From the NCBI GenBank assembly GCA_958445065.1, contig CAUCQW010000002.1, forward strand, positions 113,379 to 177,378: a stretch of 64,000 nucleotides of DNA, in the 5' to 3' direction. Positions within the stretch are counted from its first letter, which is position 1, and each line of letters starts with the position of its first letter. The notes under the pieces are model-generated. The model saw only the letters and a program-made list of their open reading frames with translations, was not told the origin of the DNA and made no database searches. A program made the position numbers and the translations under genes. This DNA comes from an uncultured Collinsella sp. GTDB lineage: Bacteria > Actinomycetota > Coriobacteriia > Coriobacteriales > Coriobacteriaceae. Shown piece by piece: positions 50,406 through 57,219 of the stretch.

Positions 50406-52127
50406 CTAGCGCCAAACGCCCATCGATACGGATTGACCGTGCTCGTTTTCGGCGAGGATGCTGCCGTCGGACTTGTAGATGAGCTTCTTGACGAGGAACT
50501 TCTGGAATCCCGACCCGAACGCGACAGTGGTCACCTCCCCGGGGAGAAGCCCATGGGGCAGGGCGAGGCTTTTGACGCCGTCGGCTTCCTGCAGTGCGGC
50601 CGAGGCCCCGTCCGCACGCGATGACTCATCGGCGAGCTTCATGTTGACGCGCTCGAGTTCCTTGACGAGCCTGCTGGAATCCCGCTCGGCCGCACGTGCG
50701 CGGCTCTCGGCATCGGTTGCTCTCGCGGTGGCTTCCATCAGCTTGGACTCCGCGTCCTCGAGGTCGTCCTTCAGGTTCGAGCATACCGAAAGCTGCTGCC
50801 GCAAGGCACCGACCTTGCCCTTGTAGCTTTCCAAGTCTTCCCGCAGAAGCTCTGCGGCTCGCGCCTTCCCCTCGGCTCGATCAGCTCGCTCGCGCTCGGA
50901 CTCGACGGCGGCCTGCAGGCGCTCCAATTCATCCTTGTGCGACTCTTGAGCGGCGCACACGACCTCTTCCTGCTTGGCCTCGAGCGCCTCCTGAAGCTCC
51001 GCGATACGCTTTTCGTATTCCGCCGCATCATCTTCGAGCTTGCCCTGTGCCTCCTGCACCTGCTCGCGGAGCCGTTCCTGCCCGCGCACCAGCTCTCCGA
51101 TTTTCTTGTCGTAGTCATGGCGCTGGCGGTAGTTCTCCTCCCGCGCCGCCTGAAGGTCCGCCTTGATCGAATCGCTGTTCGCCTGCACGGCCTCAAGGGC
51201 TGCGGCCGCATCGGCTCGTGCCTTCTGGGTCTGGGCGAGGCTTCTACCGAGGGCCTCGTTTTCCCGCGCGAGGTCGCCGATCTTGTCGGCGCTCGACTGT
51301 TCGCTGTCGCGCAGGTGGCTGGCGCCTTGCCGCTCGACCTCGAGCGAAGACTCCAGCTCCTCGATCCGGCTCGATGAATCGCCGAGCTTACCCAGCAGTT
51401 CGTCCCGCTCGGCCGAAACCGTCTCGAGCTCGGCTTTGGTCTGGGCGACGGAATCGTGCAAGGCGGCGTTGTGGTTCTCGAGCCTCTTCATCTGCTCATC
51501 CGCAGCGGCCTTGAGCTGCCGGCAGCTCTCCCGAGCTTCCTCGAGCTGCCTCTCGCGGTCCTCTGCCTGGTTTTGGAGGGTGGACATGTCGAAGGCCAGC
51601 TCGCTAGCGCGATTCTCGGCCTCCTGTGCCCGAGCGACAAGGCCGTTGACCTCATCTATCGACATCCCGCTCGTGTTCTCTAGACGGGAGCGCAGGCCGA
51701 GAACTTCCTGACGGAACTCCTCCTTCTCGCTGCGTTCGCTCTCGATTTGGTCATTGGCCTCACCGAGACGTTCCAAGAGGCCCTGCGTCTTGCTCCGCTC
51801 GCTATCAAGGGATTCGAGCGTCTCCGCATTGATGCGCTTGAGGTTCTCAATCTCATCTGCGGCTGCGGCGTTATCTGCCGCAGCCTCCACCGCCGCAGCC
51901 ATCTCGGCACACTTGTGCTTGAACTCCTCGCATTTGCGCTCATGCTCTTGCTTGGTTTTCGCGAGCTCGGCCTTTACGGACGAAAGTTCGGCCAAGGCCG
52001 AATCGCGCTTATCACGAGCCTCGTCAACGAGCCGTCTGGCCTCGGCGCGAGCGGCCTTCATGCGCCGTGCGCGGTTACGTGAGCTGTGAGCCGCCTTGCA
52101 GGGGGCGTCTGCAGGCAATTGTCCCAT
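50406..52127 (-). CDS. Long coiled-coil protein
   Basis: 573 residues from ATG 52127, with GGAG upstream. Residues about 20-490 are nearly continuous heptads rich in Glu, Ala, Leu, Lys and Arg. A short globular end (about 495-573: ADGVKSLALPHGLLPGEVTTVAFG, KKLIYKSDGSILAENEHGQ) looks beta-rich. It lies between replication and transfer genes. It may be a structural or anti-host factor, an SMC-like scaffold without ATPase. No tag. Confidence 0.7.
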   Translation of the reverse strand: MGQLPADAPCKAAHSSRNRARRMKAARAEARRLVDEARDKRDSALAELSSVKAELAKTKQEHERKCEEFKHKCAEMAAAVEAAADNAAAADEIENLKRINAETLESLDSERSKTQGLLERLGEANDQIESERSEKEEFRQEVLGLRSRLENTSGMSIDEVNGLVARAQEAENRASELAFDMSTLQNQAEDRERQLEEARESCRQLKAAADEQMKRLENHNAALHDSVAQTKAELETVSAERDELLGKLGDSSSRIEELESSLEVERQGASHLRDSEQSSADKIGDLARENEALGRSLAQTQKARADAAAALEAVQANSDSIKADLQAAREENYRQRHDYDKKIGELVRGQERLREQVQEAQGKLEDDAAEYEKRIAELQEALEAKQEEVVCAAQESHKDELERLQAAVESERERADRAEGKARAAELLREDLESYKGKVGALRQQLSVCSNLKDDLEDAESKLMEATARATDAESRARAAERDSSRLVKELERVNMKLADESSRADGASAALQEADGVKSLALPHGLLPGEVTTVAFGSGFQKFLVKKLIYKSDGSILAENEHGQSVSMGVWR

Positions 52128-52145
52128 TGCTTCTCCAATCGGATC

Positions 52146-53528
52146 TTAGTTTTCCGTCAACTCGTCGATATCCTTCGGCACCTCGATGCCCTTGACCGAG
52201 CACATGTAGCGAAGGGCCTCGCGTCGGTTCTTCGCGCGGGGGGCGATCATCGCCGAGTGGTAATCGCCCATGAACGTCCAGATGATGCCCGAGGTCGTCT
52301 TGTTGGCGATGAGGCAGTACTTCCTCGCAAGCGCCTCGGCTTCATTCGCGCATTCCGAATCGTTTTCGGGCGCATCCTCGTGGCTGGTTCCCGCAGATTT
52401 TCCGCTGGCCGCTCGGACCTTCTTCAGATAGAACCTGAAGCCGTCCGCGCGGCGAAGCCAGTTGAGCGGGAACATCGCGTAGCGCTTGAAGGCGGCCGAG
52501 CCGCCTTCGGAATTCTGCGTCATGAGCTCATCGAGATAGAGGTCCCACGCGTCGCATATCTCATCGGCATCGGCACCCGCGTTCATGGCATCGCGGATCG
52601 CGTCCATGGTCCTCTCGAGGAAGATGCCGTCGCAATGCTTGGGAGACGAGTCGGCGATGAAGCGGGCCGCATAGCGGACCTCGGCGCTCCAGCCGCCTTC
52701 ACCGCCCGGCTCGCCGTTTCCACTCCCTTCGCAATGTCTATCTCCCTCGTTGGGATTATCAGAAGAATAAGAAAAATAATTATCATTATTATTCTTATTA
52801 TTATTTATATATACGTCGCGTTCAGAAGAAGACAGGTCGCTATCCTGCGGTTTTGCTGCATCTCCGCAGCTAGATGACGCTGCGGTATCTTCATCAGATT
52901 CGACGTTTGCGCAGGTCGTGCCGATACGACGACTTGGCGCATCGTTGTAACAAAATGACGCATCGTTGTGACAAGTTGACGCATCGATGTGACAACTTGG
53001 CGCATCGTTGTGACAAAATGACGCATCTGCCTGACCTGCGGATTGTTGAAAACTCGAGTTTTCAACAGCTGAGATGTGACAAGTTGACGCATCAGCCTGA
53101 CCTGCGCTTTGTTGAAAGTCGAAATCGAGGATTTGCCCGCCGCGCGAGGCGGAGACGGCGCTCGTCGCCTCGATCGCGGCGTTGATTTTCTCCTGGACGG
53201 CGAAGTAGGAGCGCGGCGATTTCATGCCGCTCGCCTCCCTGCCGGTACGGTACAGCTCGTTATAGCCGATTAGCCCCGTCTTGCAAAGGCTGTCGAGCGC
53301 ACGCTGGACGGAGCGCCGCGAGATATACAGGTCGAGCGCAAGCTGATCCTGCGAGACGTAGTAGCCGTATGCGGAATGATGGCTCATCGAGTAGATCTTG
53401 GCGTATACCGACAGCTCGGCGCTGGATGCCTTGAGCCCCAGCCCCGCGGGGTCCACCATCCAGTCGAATACGGTATAGAAGTTGCGGTCGAGCGCGCTAT
53501 CAGGACATCTTGTCGTAGGCATCGCCAT
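52146..53528 (-). CDS. RepA_N-like replication initiator carrying an internal iteron array
   Basis: 460 residues from ATG 53528 (53522 is the alternative), overlapping the upstream gene by about 29 bp. Residues 10-95 match the RepA_N winged-helix pattern: FYTVFDWMVDPAGLGL, AELSVYAKIYSMSHHS, then YISRRSVQRALDSLCKTGLI. The middle is a low-complexity region encoded by 21-bp repeats (DASFCHN-type heptads), then an Asn-rich linker. The C-terminal half (about 265-460) is helical. RepA_N proteins start replication from repeats inside their own gene; that fits here. Partner wHTH genes lie upstream. Confidence 0.75.
   Translation of the reverse strand: MAMPTTRCPDSALDRNFYTVFDWMVDPAGLGLKASSAELSVYAKIYSMSHHSAYGYYVSQDQLALDLYISRRSVQRALDSLCKTGLIGYNELYRTGREASGMKSPRSYFAVQEKINAAIEATSAVSASRGGQILDFDFQQSAGQADASTCHISAVENSSFQQSAGQADASFCHNDAPSCHIDASTCHNDASFCYNDAPSRRIGTTCANVESDEDTAASSSCGDAAKPQDSDLSSSERDVYINNNKNNNDNYFSYSSDNPNEGDRHCEGSGNGEPGGEGGWSAEVRYAARFIADSSPKHCDGIFLERTMDAIRDAMNAGADADEICDAWDLYLDELMTQNSEGGSAAFKRYAMFPLNWLRRADGFRFYLKKVRAASGKSAGTSHEDAPENDSECANEAEALARKYCLIANKTTSGIIWTFMGDYHSAMIAPRAKNRREALRYMCSVKGIEVPKDIDELTEN
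52931..53098. repeat. 21-bp iteron array inside the rep-like gene (putative origin)
   Basis: CGCATC cores recur at 52938, 52959, 52980, 53001 and 53022, exactly 21 bp apart, within the unit TGACAANTTGRCGCATCGN; a sixth copy is at 53088. A second duplication (CCTGACCTGCG...GTTGAAA) brackets the last copies. Arrays inside repA genes are typical origins of RepA_N plasmids. Confidence 0.8.
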
Positions 53529-53949
53529 CGACCTCGCCTTCGCTTGATTCGCTTGTCTGCTCGATATCTGCAGGACTGTCCGCCGTGCCGGTGAGAATCG
53601 ACTCGACGGCATCGTAATCGCACTTGAAGCTCATCGACAGGCCGTCCTCATCCATGACGGCGCAGACGAGCCCCTTGGCGGCAAGCTCATTGAGTGCCTT
53701 GAAGACGCGCGCGATGCCGCCCTCGCGGGAGCCACGGCGAGCGGGGCTCCCCTCATCGAGAGCCTGAGCGATGTATTTCGAGGTGATACGCTCGCGGGCG
53801 GGGTCGTCGGTGCAGTCGCGCTCGAAGATGAGGGCGAACACGATCGCGCGGGGCCCGTTGATCCCGAGCTTGTTCATCCAGCCGTACTGCTTCCAGTAGG
53901 TCTCCTGCTCCAGGCGCTTGCGTGCGGGGTCGTTGAATCCGAAATCCAT
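53500..53949 (-). CDS. Winged-helix protein upstream of the rep-like gene
   Basis: 149 residues. NKLGINGPRAIVFALIFERD, ITSKYIAQALDEG and FKALNELAAKGLVCAV give the helix-turn-helix and wing of a RepA_N-type or MarR-like DNA-binding domain. An acidic Ser/Glu tail follows. It overlaps the rep-like gene and probably controls it or takes part in initiation. Confidence 0.7.
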   Translation of the reverse strand: MDFGFNDPARKRLEQETYWKQYGWMNKLGINGPRAIVFALIFERDCTDDPARERITSKYIAQALDEGSPARRGSREGGIARVFKALNELAAKGLVCAVMDEDGLSMSFKCDYDAVESILTGTADSPADIEQTSESSEGEVDGDAYDKMS

Positions 53950-53959
53950 GATAGTCCTC

Positions 53960-54292
53960 CTATTTCGCTATCGACATGACTCTGCTCCGGCTGTTTCGGC
54001 CGGAAGGCGTTTCGATAGGAGAGGGAGAGCTGGGTGACTGCTCGCCGACGCATGCGACCCAAGTGCTCGGCTCGTTCTCGCCGACATGGGTGCGCTCGAT
54101 GTAGCCGCGTTCGGACAGATCGCTCAGAACACGCCTGACGGTCGTGACCGATGTGTTGCTGAGGAACGCGAGCTTAGGTTTTGAGACGCTGAGGCCCTTT
54201 TCGCCCGCTTCACAGACCAGGGCGAAGATGATGAGCTCGTTTCCCGATAAATCGAGATCGCGCATCATCCACGGGTCGATGGTGAAACTCAT
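53960..54292 (-). CDS. RepA_N-domain-like winged-helix protein
   Basis: 110 residues. DPWMMRDLDLSGNELIIFALV is the RepA_N signature and is followed by LAFLSNTSVTTVRRVLSDLSERGYIERT (recognition helix and wing). Only the N-terminal domain is present. It overlaps the leader ORF by four bases (ATGA). Three adjacent wHTH genes suggest duplication of the initiator module. Confidence 0.75.
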   Translation of the reverse strand: MSFTIDPWMMRDLDLSGNELIIFALVCEAGEKGLSVSKPKLAFLSNTSVTTVRRVLSDLSERGYIERTHVGENEPSTWVACVGEQSPSSPSPIETPSGRNSRSRVMSIAK

Positions 54293-54426
54293 TTGAGATC
54301 ACCTGCCAAAGTGCACGTGCATGGCGAAAAGACCCCGAAGGGCTTGATACCCTCGGGGTCGATAGCTAACAGATTGCACGGATAGGCGGCAGCGTTCACA
54401 GCTGCACGCCCAGCAGGGCGGGTCAT
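54289..54426 (-). CDS. Probable 45-residue leader protein overlapping the rep-region wHTH gene
   Basis: ATG 54426 has AGGAG nine bases upstream, and the frame runs to TGA at 54289, which overlaps the ATG of the next gene. The product is Ala, Pro and Cys-rich (AAYPCNLLAIDPEGIKPFG). A terminator-like hairpin lies within its coding sequence at 54331-54362. This layout is typical of leader-peptide or attenuation control. Confidence 0.5.
   Translation of the reverse strand: MTRPAGRAAVNAAAYPCNLLAIDPEGIKPFGVFSPCTCTLAGDLK
54331..54362 (-). terminator. Hairpin within leader ORF (terminator or attenuator)
   Basis: GACCCCGA/TCGGGGTC extended by GGG/CCC, followed on the minus strand by TTTTCG. It could end transcripts of 54501-55269 before the rep genes. 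Confidence 0.7.
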
Positions 54427-54500
54427 GCAGTTCATCTCCTATCGTCCGGCTTGGGGAACCGGTATGCTTTGATTTTGTGGCGCTATGCCGAGCTTGTCAA

Positions 54501-54974
54501 CTAGGCATTTTTGAGAAGGGTCTTGAGTAGCAGCTTGCCGAGCTGGGCTTCTCCGATCTGGTCGATCAGTGCTTCGTCCACCTCAACTTCGTCGTTTTTC
54601 ATAAGAGCCGCACTATCGGGCGCACCTGCGCCCAGAAGGGTCTCGCCTCCGAAGATATCCACGCCGTATTTTTTGAAGAGCGGGGCGTACTGCTCTTTGA
54701 TTTTCTCCCTCGCAAGGCAGCGCTCGCTCACGCTCTTGTAGAGAGCCTCGTAGCTGATCCCCGCGAGCTTGAAGATATAATCGCGGTTGAAGGTGAAGCG
54801 GTTTTGGAGGCGTTGGTACTCGACGGTATCGGCGCGACACATTGATTGGAGCTTCGAGCGGCTGCAACCGAGGACTTTGGCGGCCTGGTCGGAGTTGAGA
54901 ACGAGCGGGAGCTGCAAGAGCTCCTCATCGCTGAAGGATGCGGACTTGGCGCTCTTTTTGACTGCGGTATTCAT
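54501..54974 (-). CDS. Excisionase-like HTH protein
   Basis: 157 residues from ATG 54974. Residues 20-70 (LNSDQAAKVLGCSRSKLQSMCRADTVEYQRLQNRFTFNRDYIFKLAG) follow the HTH_17/excisionase-like MerR pattern: an AAK-x-LG-CS helix and a wing with an R-x-x-F motif. A helical C-terminal part follows, with LGKLLLKTLLKNA at the end. It could regulate excision, replication or transfer. Confidence 0.7.
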   Translation of the reverse strand: MNTAVKKSAKSASFSDEELLQLPLVLNSDQAAKVLGCSRSKLQSMCRADTVEYQRLQNRFTFNRDYIFKLAGISYEALYKSVSERCLAREKIKEQYAPLFKKYGVDIFGGETLLGAGAPDSAALMKNDEVEVDEALIDQIGEAQLGKLLLKTLLKNA

Positions 54975-54978
54975 CACG

Positions 54979-55269
54979 CTACATCTCCTCCGCGACAGAC
55001 GCGAAGGATGGATTTGCCATGCGCTGCATCTGCTCCTCGACGGCAGAGTCGAACGCGTCCAAAAGACGGGCGGCGCCTTCCGCGGGCAGCATCGCCCTCA
55101 CAAACACGAATTCACTAGCGGTCGGCTCGCGAAGGAAGTTGCACTGACAGTCGAGAAGCTCGGCCCCGCCGACCGATTCATTGATAGCCGTGGCGAACAA
55201 TTTCGTGTCCTCGACGTAATCCAAGAGGATTTTGGATGCGGACTCCAGTACAGGGTTTGCGGTCATCAT
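54979..55269 (-). CDS. Small helical protein, first in the divergent operon
   Basis: 96 residues; helical, with SASKILLDYVEDTKLFATAI and a conserved-looking RAMLPAEGAARLLDAF. No known family. First gene leftward from the operator region 55270-55509, so it is probably under control of the divergent XRE regulator. Confidence 0.6.
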   Translation of the reverse strand: MMTANPVLESASKILLDYVEDTKLFATAINESVGGAELLDCQCNFLREPTASEFVFVRAMLPAEGAARLLDAFDSAVEEQMQRMANPSFASVAEEM

Positions 55270-55396
55270 GTCTCCGTAACTAACGAACTACTTGGGGCAT
55301 AGTTGACGAATGTGGAATGGTGTTCCTCATTCGTAGCTACGAGCGAGATATTAACCCTTTTTTCTATTCTGGGCAATATAATTTGGAATCGTAATT

Positions 55397-55449
55397 TACA
55401 TACGTGGAAATTACCTATTTGCGCGATTTATATCTACATACGCGAAAAT
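55397..55449. promoter_or_regulatory. Operator direct repeats in divergent promoter region
   Basis: TACATACGTGGAAAT (55397) and TACATACGCGAAAAT (55435) are direct repeats 38 bp apart in an AT-rich 240-bp gap between divergent genes, probably the sites of the XRE repressor at 55510. Confidence 0.55.
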
Positions 55450-55509
55450 GACTTCCAAATCATGTATTCTGTAGCCGGGTAGTAACCTGATCTACAGATA
55501 GGGGAGACC

Positions 55510-55935
55510 ATGACCTTCAAGGGGATTCTTGAGAAGTACGGTATCACGGCATCGGAACTCAGCCGCAGGTGCGGGGTTTCGACTTCAACCTTGAGCACCT
55601 TCGTGAACGGCAGGTCGAAATGCCAGAACATGCAGATCTCCACGTTTCTGAGGATATGCAAGGGCTTGGACATTCCGTTTGAGACATTTGTGGAAGACCT
55701 GTTCGATGGTGAGGAGGAGAACCCAGGAAAGAAGGCGCTTCTCTCGGGCGACGAGGAATCCCTCGTGAGCGATTTCAGGGGCTTCAACGCGCAGGCGAAA
55801 TCCTGCCTCATGCGCGTATCGAGCGCCATGAAATTGGATCCCACCAACATGCAGAGAAATCACGAGGTGCAGGTCGAGAAGATAGAGCCTGATGACGTGG
55901 AAACAAATCCGGATGGCGCAGGGGAAGCCGATTAG
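55510..55935 (+). CDS. XRE-family repressor-like regulator
   Basis: 141 residues with GGGGAG upstream. The N-terminal HTH (about 5-65) reads LEKYGITASELSRRCGVSTSTLSTFVNGRSKCQNMQISTFLRICKGLDI in order. An acidic, helical C-terminal domain is likely for oligomerisation. Divergent from the small-regulator operon; a candidate master switch of transfer or replication. Confidence 0.85.
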   Translation: MTFKGILEKYGITASELSRRCGVSTSTLSTFVNGRSKCQNMQISTFLRICKGLDIPFETFVEDLFDGEEENPGKKALLSGDEESLVSDFRGFNAQAKSCLMRVSSAMKLDPTNMQRNHEVQVEKIEPDDVETNPDGAGEAD

Positions 55936-55961
55936 CTCGCCAGGCGGCACCGGCGCTTTTC

Positions 55962-56030
55962 AAGCTACAGCTACCGAGCTACATATGTAGCCATGTAGCT
56001 GCATAGCCGCCTACATGACGCTATACAGAC
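55962..56030. repeat. 8-bp-type repeats with inverted copies (array E)
   Basis: GCTACCGA and GCTACATA lead into inverted copies, including the perfect palindrome GCTACATATGTAGC (55978-55991), in the gap between the two XRE genes. Confidence 0.7.
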
Positions 56031-56058
56031 ATATCGAGAAAGATAGGAGTTCGATACC

Positions 56059-56478
56059 ATGGCTGGGAAAAAGCCCACCGCGGCTCCGAAAAAGCAGGTA
56101 GCGGGCAAGGACCGCCCCTACTCTAAACTGGAGTCGCTCATCAAGGGATCCGGATACTCAAACAGCCAGGCGGCAAACCTTGCCGGCATTCCGGTGAGCA
56201 CGTTGACGACGATTATCCGCCCTGAAACCGACTTGGGAACGGTCCGCGTCTCTAACTTGCTCGCCCTTTGCCGGGTCTTGAACATAACCATAGAGCAGCT
56301 CTTCGACACCGAGATGCCGGTAGCCGACGACACCGATGCCCCTGTCGGGCAGAGGCTTGAGTTGGTCACGCTGTTCAATCGCCTCAATACCGAGACCCGC
56401 GGCGAGCTGATTGGCATAATGAGGAGCCTTGCGAAAGACCCGAACCGCCTGATGGTCTGGCCGAGCGAACGCGACTGA
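56059..56478 (+). CDS. XRE/Cro-like regulator
   Basis: 139 residues; AGGAG lies 10 bases before the ATG. A basic N-terminal extension (KKPTAAPKKQVAGK) precedes an HTH (about 22-80: SLIKGSGYSNSQAANLAGIPVSTLTTII, LLALCRVLNITIEQLF). A short helical C-terminal region follows. Second of two co-directional XRE genes, with an octamer array between them. Confidence 0.8.
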   Translation: MAGKKPTAAPKKQVAGKDRPYSKLESLIKGSGYSNSQAANLAGIPVSTLTTIIRPETDLGTVRVSNLLALCRVLNITIEQLFDTEMPVADDTDAPVGQRLELVTLFNRLNTETRGELIGIMRSLAKDPNRLMVWPSERD

Positions 56479-56490
56479 CCGATTTTACAG

Positions 56491-56552
56491 GTAGCCGTGT
56501 AGCTCGATACTCAACTACACGGCTACAGAGCTACACGCCTACCTAGCTGCCT
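56491..56552. repeat. 8-bp-type repeats forming nested hairpin (array F)
   Basis: GTAGCCGTGTAG (56491) is the exact inverse of CTACACGGCTAC (56515), then three more units follow in 8-bp register. Confidence 0.75.
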
Positions 56553-56563
56553 GAATACCCGTG

Positions 56564-56818
56564 CTACTTCAGGCAGACGACATACCACTTGCCGCCGTCG
56601 GCGATAATCGACCTGCGGTGCGTCCTGTTCCCGCGACCGATGACATAGACATCGCGGACATACGCGAACCTGCCCGCGGTACGGGACGGGCACATGAGCG
56701 GCGCACCGCTACTCGAGATGGCAAACCTTCGCCCATCGGGCCAGATGATGCATGTCGGGTTGCCGCCCGCATCCTTCTCAACCGACACCTCCACGAGATT
56801 CAACTGATCTCCAACCAT
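56564..56818 (-). CDS. Small beta-rich protein (DUF5348-like size)
   Basis: 84 residues from ATG 56818, with GGAGG upstream. Mostly strands (CIIWPDGRRFAISSSG, AYVRDVYVIGRGNRTHRR), ending KWYVVCLK. This size and the final G-x-W-Y-x-V-x-L pattern resemble DUF5348-type small proteins of mobile elements, a weak link. The class B palindrome is 94 bp upstream. Confidence 0.6.
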   Translation of the reverse strand: MVGDQLNLVEVSVEKDAGGNPTCIIWPDGRRFAISSSGAPLMCPSRTAGRFAYVRDVYVIGRGNRTHRRSIIADGGKWYVVCLK

Positions 56819-56911
56819 TCGCCCTCCACAAGACAGACATCGCCATACGCCCGCGAAGCCGCGGGCTTTATTGATTAAGCGTCCCACGCGGCTACCGTCC
56901 ACATGGGGCGC

Positions 56912-56926
56912 TTGCCGCAGCGGCAT
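56912..56926. promoter_or_regulatory. Class B palindromic upstream box
   Basis: TTGCCGCAGCGGCAT in the 400-bp gene-free gap 56819-57219, 94 bp before the 56818 start. The gap also holds array G and a second class B box. Confidence 0.6.
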
Positions 56927-57000
56927 GCTCCACGCTCATGTCAAGCCACGGCGATGGCGCTCGATCGGCCTTTTCCTTCCATCGCTATGCATCAAAGCCG

Positions 57001-57064
57001 GCTACACAGCTACACGGCTACCGTGCATGTCACGTAGCCGACTACCGAGCTACACGGCTACAGC
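57001..57064. repeat. 8-bp-period degenerate repeat array G
   Basis: Eight consecutive octamers: GCTACACA, GCTACACG, GCTACCGT, GCATGTCA, CGTAGCCG, ACTACCGA, GCTACACG, GCTACAGC. Register is kept through two diverged units. Confidence 0.85.
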
Positions 57065-57123
57065 CAAGCCGATTCCGCTGCTAGACGGCGCTTTACGAGG
57101 CAATCCCACGCAACCTTGACCGC

Positions 57124-57150
57124 CACCTGCTGCCGCTGCGGCAACAGGTG
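57124..57150. promoter_or_regulatory. Class B palindrome, extended
   Basis: CACCTG-CTGCCGCTGCGGCAA-CAGGTG, one mismatch from a perfect 13-bp-arm palindrome, 70-76 bp before the LPXTG gene start. Confidence 0.65.
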
Positions 57151-57219
57151 AATGGCAATGCATGGATTGGCGTATTTTCACGGGGCTAGCAAAACCTCCG
57201 AATGGAAGGAGACCTCGAT

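Noticed and set aside
52146..53528. Asn-rich linker as a separate purine-tract element
   Set aside because: It is in frame inside the rep-like protein and explained by coding.
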